DNA of 32,625 nucleotides from Bacteroidales bacterium (GTDB taxonomy: Bacteria; Bacteroidota; Bacteroidia; Bacteroidales; UBA932). The stretch spans positions 1 through 32,625 of the forward strand of contig JALFNZ010000117.1 in NCBI GenBank assembly GCA_022774085.1. Reading direction: 5' to 3'. Shown here piece by piece: positions 28,332 through 32,625 of this stretch. The translations under genes were made by a program, and so were the position numbers. The first letter of the stretch is position 1. Each line of letters starts with the position of its first letter. A model generated the notes under the pieces. It made no database searches. It was given only the letters and a program-made list of their open reading frames with translations, and was not told the DNA's origin.

Positions 28332-31300
28332 TTAGTCCAAAGTCACTTTCAGTCCGAGACCTCTGAGCTCATGCAGGAGCACATTGAGGGATTCCGGTAT
28401 GCCAGGGGTAGGCATGAGGTCGCCCTTGACGATGGCCTCGTATGCTTTGGACCTTCCTGTGACATCATCTGATTTGACGGTGAGAATCTCCTGGAGGATG
28501 TTGGATGCACCGAACGCCTCAAGTGCCCAAACCTCCATCTCTCCGAAACGCTGACCTCCGAACTGTGCTTTACCACCGAGAGGCTGCTGGGTAATCAGTG
28601 AGTAAGGACCGATTGAACGGGCGTGCATCTTGTCGTCAACCATGTGACCCAGTTTGATCATATAGATGACTCCTACTGTTGCAGGCTGGTCGAACCAGTC
28701 ACCTGTACCACCGTCACGGAGATAAGTCTTGCCATATCTTGGAAGACCTGCCTTGTCGGTATATTCACATATGCTGTCAAGGGTTGCACCGTCGAAGATA
28801 GGAGTGCTGAACTTGAGTCCGAGCTCTTCTCCTGCCCATCCCAGAACAGTCTCATAAATCTGTCCGAGGTTCATACGGGAAGGCACACCCAGAGGGTTCA
28901 GAACTATATCTACTGGTGTTCCGTCTGCAAGGAACGGCATATCCTCATCCCTTACGACTTTGGCAACGATACCTTTGTTTCCGTGGCGTCCCGCCATCTT
29001 GTCACCTACTCTGATCTTCCTCTTTCTTGCAACATATACCTTGGCAAGCTGCATTACTCCGTTAGGAAGCTCATCTCCGACCTTGATCTTGTCAATTACT
29101 CTCTTATATCTTGCCGCCTCTTCCTTGAATGCGATACGGTAGTTGTTGATGAGATCCTTGATAAGGTTGTTGGTATTCTTGTCGGATGTCCATTTTCCTG
29201 AACTGATGTTCTCGTAATCAATCATCTTCAGGTCAGCAACTGTGATGTCCTTGCCTTTGGCAATGATTTCAACACCATAAAGGTCACTGATACCTGCACT
29301 CTTCTTGCCGTTTACAAGAACAGTGAGTTTCTCGATGAACTTGCTTCTGAGCTGTTCTGCCTTGGCATTGAACTCCTCATCAGCCTTTTCAATCTTGACC
29401 TTCTGCTCACCTTTGACACCCTTCCTGCCACTTTCCTTGGCAACTTTTGAATAAAGGGCTGTATTGATGATGGTTCCGCTGAGTGACGGACTAGCCTTGA
29501 GAGATGCATCTTTCACATCGCCTGCCTTGTCACCGAAGATAGCCCTGAGGAGCTTCTCTTCAGGTGAAGGATCGCTCTCTCCCTTAGGAGTGATCTTTCC
29601 GACCATGATGTCACCCGGCTCGATGTGGGCACCGATACGGATGATACCGTTCTCATCAAGGTCTTTGGTAGCATCCTCGCTGACATTCGGGATGTCGGAA
29701 GTGAGTTCCTCCATACCACGTTTAGTGTCACGAACCTCAGTAATATACTCATCTACATGGATGGATGTAAGTATATCCCAGCGGATCATACGCTCGGAAA
29801 TAACAATCGCATCCTCATAGTTGTAACCCTTCCAAGGCATGAACGCAACCTTGAGGTTCCTTCCGAGAGCAAGCTCACCGTTCTGGGTGGCATATCCCTC
29901 CGTCATCACCTGGCCCGGCTCAACGATATCACCTTTGCGGACGATAGGTTTGAGAAGGATGGTAGTGCTCTGGTTGGTCCTTCTATATATAGGGAGCTGA
30001 TAAACTGTAACGTCAGGTGAGAAACTAACAAATCTCTCATCATCCGTGCGATCATATTTCACATGGATTTCCTTAGCATCCACATATACCACCTCACCTC
30101 TTCTTTCTGCCCTTACCTGAGTTCTTGAATCCAGGCAGACTCTCTCCTCAAGACCTGTTCCGACAATCGGAGACTCAGGATTAAGAAGCGGAACTGCCTG
30201 ACGCATCATGTTGGCACCCATCAATGCACGGTGGGCATCATCATGCTCAAGGAAAGGAATGAGGGATGCTGCAACAGAAGCGATCTGGTTAGGAGCCACG
30301 TCCATGTAGTCCACCTCTTCTCTGGTAACTACAGGGAAATCGGCACCAAGGCGGCACTGAATCCTGTCTTCAAGGATATTGCCATCCTCGTCCATCTTCA
30401 CTTTTGCAAGTGAAACCATCTTGTCTTCCTCTTCCTCAGCACTCATGTACATCCATCCCTCTGAGCTCAGGTCAACTTTTCCGTTCTCTACCTTGCGGTA
30501 AGGAGTCTCGATAAATCCGAGATCGTTGATCCTTGCATATACGCAGAGTGATGAAATAAGACCGATGTTCGGTCCCTCAGGGGTCTCGATAGGACAGAGG
30601 CGACCGTAATGGGTATAGTGTACGTCTCGGACCTCGAATCCCGCACGGTCACGTGAAAGTCCACCAGGACCGAGTGCGGAAAGACGACGTTTGTGAGTCA
30701 TCTCGGACAGAGGGTTGGTCTGGTCCATAAACTGTGACAGCTGGCTGGTTCCGAAGAACGAGTTGATCACAGATGACAAGGTCTTCGCGTTGATAAGGTC
30801 AGTTGGTGCAAACTGTTCGCTGTCGCGTACGTTCATTCTTTCACGGATGGTACGTGCCATTCTTGAAAGACCTACGCTGAACTGGTTTGCAAGCTGCTCT
30901 CCCACTGTTCTGATACGCCTGTTGCTCAAGTGGTCGATATCATCGACAACAGCCTTTGAGTTGATAAGCTGAATCAGATACTTGATGATCTCAATGATGT
31001 CAGTGTTGGTGAGCACCCTTGTATTCTCATCAATTGTAAGGTTGAGCTTCTTGTTAAGCCTGTAGCGACCTACGTCGCCAAGGTCATATCTCTTGTCAGA
31101 GAAGAAAAGCTTGTCGATGACATCCCTTGCAGTAGCCTCATCAGGTGGTTCTGAGTTGCGGAGCTGTTTGTAGATGTAGTTGACAGCCTCTGTCTCTGTA
31201 TTTGTAGGATCCTTCTGAAGAGTGTTGTAGATGATGGCATATTCATTGACATTTGCCTCATCTTTCTGAAGAAGGATTGTCTTGACATCAGTTTCGGACA

Positions 31301-32153
31301 ATCTTTCGATTGTATCGTCATTGAGAATCTCGCCACGCTCTACGATGGCCATGGTCCTTTCAACCGGAATGACCTCTCCTGTGTCCTCATCTACGAAGTC
31401 CTCGATCCATGTGTTAAGAACTTTAGCCGCAAGTTTCCTGCCCTCGTTCTCCTTCAGGTTCTCAGGAGTAACCTCAATCTCGTCAGCAAGACCGAATATA
31501 TCGATGATATCCTTGTCACCGTTGAAGCCGATGGCTCTGAGAAGGGTTGTTACAGGCAATTTCTTCTTACGGTCAATGTACGCATACATTACGTTGTTGA
31601 TGTCGGTGGCAAACTCAATCCAAGATCCCTTGAACGGTATGATACGTGCTGAATAGAGTTTAGTTCCGTTAGCGTGGACGCTCTGACCGAAAAATACACC
31701 AGGTGAGCGGTGGAGCTGTGAAACGATGATTCGTTCTGATCCGTTGATTACGAATGTACCACCCGGGGTCATGTACGGGATGTTGCCCAGATAGACATCC
31801 TGGACTTTTGTATCGAAGTCCTCATGCTCAGGATCACTGCATGAAAGGCGGAGTTTTGCCTTCAGAGGAACATTGTATGTCAGTCCTCTCTCAAGACACT
31901 CATCAATCGAATACTGTGGGGGATCAATGAAATAGTCGATGAATTCGAGCTTGTAATTATTCCTTGTGTCTTCGATTGGGAATATCTCCTGAAACACCTG
32001 ATACAGACCCTCGCTACGCCTGTTTTCAGGGGTAGTATCCAGCTGGAAGAAATCCTGGAATGATTTCAGCTGGACTTCGAGAAGGTCCGGATATTCAAGG
32101 AGAATTTTTGAAGATGCGAATGAAACTCGCTGATTGTTAGTCTTTTTTGACAT
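28332..32153 (-). CDS. rpoB: DNA-directed RNA polymerase subunit beta
   Basis: Second-largest core RNA polymerase subunit; it forms much of the DNA/RNA channel and the rifampicin pocket. 1273 residues, normal for Bacteroidetes. It begins [15 protein letters not shown]. The fork-loop/rifampicin region is about 30660-30760 and reads [10 protein letters not shown] then [11 protein letters not shown], so residues equivalent to E. coli Asp516, His526 and Ser531 are all the wild-type type. Later motifs include [26 protein letters not shown] and the C-terminal [16 protein letters not shown]. Transcription comes from upstream of rplL, past a hairpin in the 106-base gap. Confidence 0.98.
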   Translation of the reverse strand: MSKKTNNQRVSFASSKILLEYPDLLEVQLKSFQDFFQLDTTPENRRSEGLYQVFQEIFPIEDTRNNYKLEFIDYFIDPPQYSIDECLERGLTYNVPLKAKLRLSCSDPEHEDFDTKVQDVYLGNIPYMTPGGTFVINGSERIIVSQLHRSPGVFFGQSVHANGTKLYSARIIPFKGSWIEFATDINNVMYAYIDRKKKLPVTTLLRAIGFNGDKDIIDIFGLADEIEVTPENLKENEGRKLAAKVLNTWIEDFVDEDTGEVIPVERTMAIVERGEILNDDTIERLSETDVKTILLQKDEANVNEYAIIYNTLQKDPTNTETEAVNYIYKQLRNSEPPDEATARDVIDKLFFSDKRYDLGDVGRYRLNKKLNLTIDENTRVLTNTDIIEIIKYLIQLINSKAVVDDIDHLSNRRIRTVGEQLANQFSVGLSRMARTIRERMNVRDSEQFAPTDLINAKTLSSVINSFFGTSQLSQFMDQTNPLSEMTHKRRLSALGPGGLSRDRAGFEVRDVHYTHYGRLCPIETPEGPNIGLISSLCVYARINDLGFIETPYRKVENGKVDLSSEGWMYMSAEEEEDKMVSLAKVKMDEDGNILEDRIQCRLGADFPVVTREEVDYMDVAPNQIASVAASLIPFLEHDDAHRALMGANMMRQAVPLLNPESPIVGTGLEERVCLDSRTQVRAERRGEVVYVDAKEIHVKYDRTDDERFVSFSPDVTVYQLPIYRRTNQSTTILLKPIVRKGDIVEPGQVMTEGYATQNGELALGRNLKVAFMPWKGYNYEDAIVISERMIRWDILTSIHVDEYITEVRDTKRGMEELTSDIPNVSEDATKDLDENGIIRIGAHIEPGDIMVGKITPKGESDPSPEEKLLRAIFGDKAGDVKDASLKASPSLSGTIINTALYSKVAKESGRKGVKGEQKVKIEKADEEFNAKAEQLRSKFIEKLTVLVNGKKSAGISDLYGVEIIAKGKDITVADLKMIDYENISSGKWTSDKNTNNLIKDLINNYRIAFKEEAARYKRVIDKIKVGDELPNGVMQLAKVYVARKRKIRVGDKMAGRHGNKGIVAKVVRDEDMPFLADGTPVDIVLNPLGVPSRMNLGQIYETVLGWAGEELGLKFSTPIFDGATLDSICEYTDKAGLPRYGKTYLRDGGTGDWFDQPATVGVIYMIKLGHMVDDKMHARSIGPYSLITQQPLGGKAQFGGQRFGEMEVWALEAFGASNILQEILTVKSDDVTGRSKAYEAIVKGDLMPTPGIPESLNVLLHELRGLGLKVTLD

Positions 32154-32191
32154 CTTTCTGCCTTTGGATATAGAGAAAAACTTTATTACGA

Positions 32192-32225
32192 CAAAAAGGT
32201 TTAGAGCCTATTTGGCCCTAAACCT
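32192..32225 (-). terminator. Attenuator-like hairpin between rplL and rpoB
   Basis: On the minus strand a 12-bp stem (AGGTTTAGGGCC pairing with GGCTCTAAACCT, one G-U wobble) closes a 5-base loop and is followed directly by TTTTTG. This has the form of an intrinsic terminator 34 bases after the rplL stop and 44 bases before the rpoB start. No TAnnTTTG promoter is visible after it, so rpoBC most likely depends on partial read-through. Confidence 0.75.
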
Positions 32226-32259
32226 GAATTGTTTTCCCACCAGAGGGGAAGGGGAGAAG

Positions 32260-32625
32260 TTATTTAATCTCAACTTCTGCTCCTGCCTCTTCGAGGGCAG
32301 CCTTAAGTGCCTCAGCCTCAGCTTTGGAAACTTTCTCCTTAACTGCTACTGGAGCCTTGTCAACGATGTCCTTAGCCTCTTTAAGTCCGAGACCAGTTGC
32401 CTCTTTAACAGCCTTTACAACGCCAAGTTTAGCCTGGCCAGCTGATTTGAGGATTACATCGAACTCAGTCTGCTCTGCTGGAGCAGCTTCGCCGCCTGCA
32501 ACTGGACCTGCAACTGCAACAGCTGCTGCAGCTGGCTCAATTCCGTACTCCTCTTTGAGGATGTTAGCGAGTTCCTGAACATCTTTTACAGTAAGGTTAA
32601 CCAACTCTTCTGCAAGTGCTTTAAT
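32260..32625 (-). CDS. rplL: 50S ribosomal protein L7/L12 (5' partial)
   Basis: Stalk protein of the large ribosomal subunit; it recruits translation GTPases. The frame is open to the window edge and reads [19 protein letters not shown], so only about three N-terminal residues are missing; the TTG at 32604 is an internal Leu codon and not the start. Visible parts are the N-terminal dimerisation helices, an Ala/Gly/Pro-rich hinge (about residues 35-55 of the visible part), and the C-terminal domain with [23 protein letters not shown] and the end [10 protein letters not shown]. It is the first visible gene of the rplL-rpoB-rpoC unit. Confidence 0.97.
   Translation of the reverse strand: MKALAEELVNLTVKDVQELANILKEEYGIEPAAAAVAVAGPVAGGEAAPAEQTEFDVILKSAGQAKLGVVKAVKEATGLGLKEAKDIVDKAPVAVKEKVSKAEAEALKAALEEAGAEVEIK

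Overview
The window is a 32.6 kb piece of a Bacteroidales chromosome, probably a gut lineage; I cannot fix the family. The evidence is the protein sequences (RecQ with a long C-terminus, a SerA of the type with lysine at the catalytic histidine position, large RpoB/RpoC), the absence of strong Shine-Dalgarno spacing, and several TAnnTTTG -7 promoter motifs. The content is almost entirely core genome. I see no phage, insertion sequence, CRISPR array, rRNA or tRNA, and no gap longer than about 210 bases.

Layout. (1) 1-1400: 3' part of recQ, convergent with miaA. (2) 2943-1432, minus strand: a short pRiA4b ORF-3-like protein with a very acidic tail, overlapping the miaA start. (3) 3004-8471, plus strand: yigZ (IMPACT family), pyrB, pyrI, serC, serA and a DUF1015 gene, read from one promoter and ended by a perfect 18-bp bidirectional terminator. 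This unit joins pyrimidine and serine synthesis. (4) 13209-8470, minus strand: recJ, a short ResB, CcsA and a membrane-anchored tri-haem cytochrome c peroxidase, tightly packed. The cytochrome c maturation proteins sit next to a c-type haem enzyme they would serve. (5) 13297-23967, plus strand: lysS, then a complete RND efflux pump (lipoprotein adaptor, inner-membrane pump, outer-membrane channel), a SpoU-family RNA 2'-O-methyltransferase and aroE, nearly all touching or overlapping. After a short gap with a GC palindrome come ssb and purA. (6) 32625-24055, minus strand: rplL (5' end cut by the window edge), rpoB and rpoC, with a terminator-like hairpin between rplL and rpoB and a shared terminator region against purA.

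No clearly new system is present. The most useful leads are the DUF1015 protein at the end of the serC-serA operon (a candidate for phosphoserine/serine chemistry), the coupling of a drug-type efflux pump to an RNA methyltransferase inside the lysS unit, the recJ-cytochrome biogenesis-peroxidase operon, the rplL-rpoB attenuator-like hairpin, and a REP-like palindromic element inserted just before the DUF1015 start codon.
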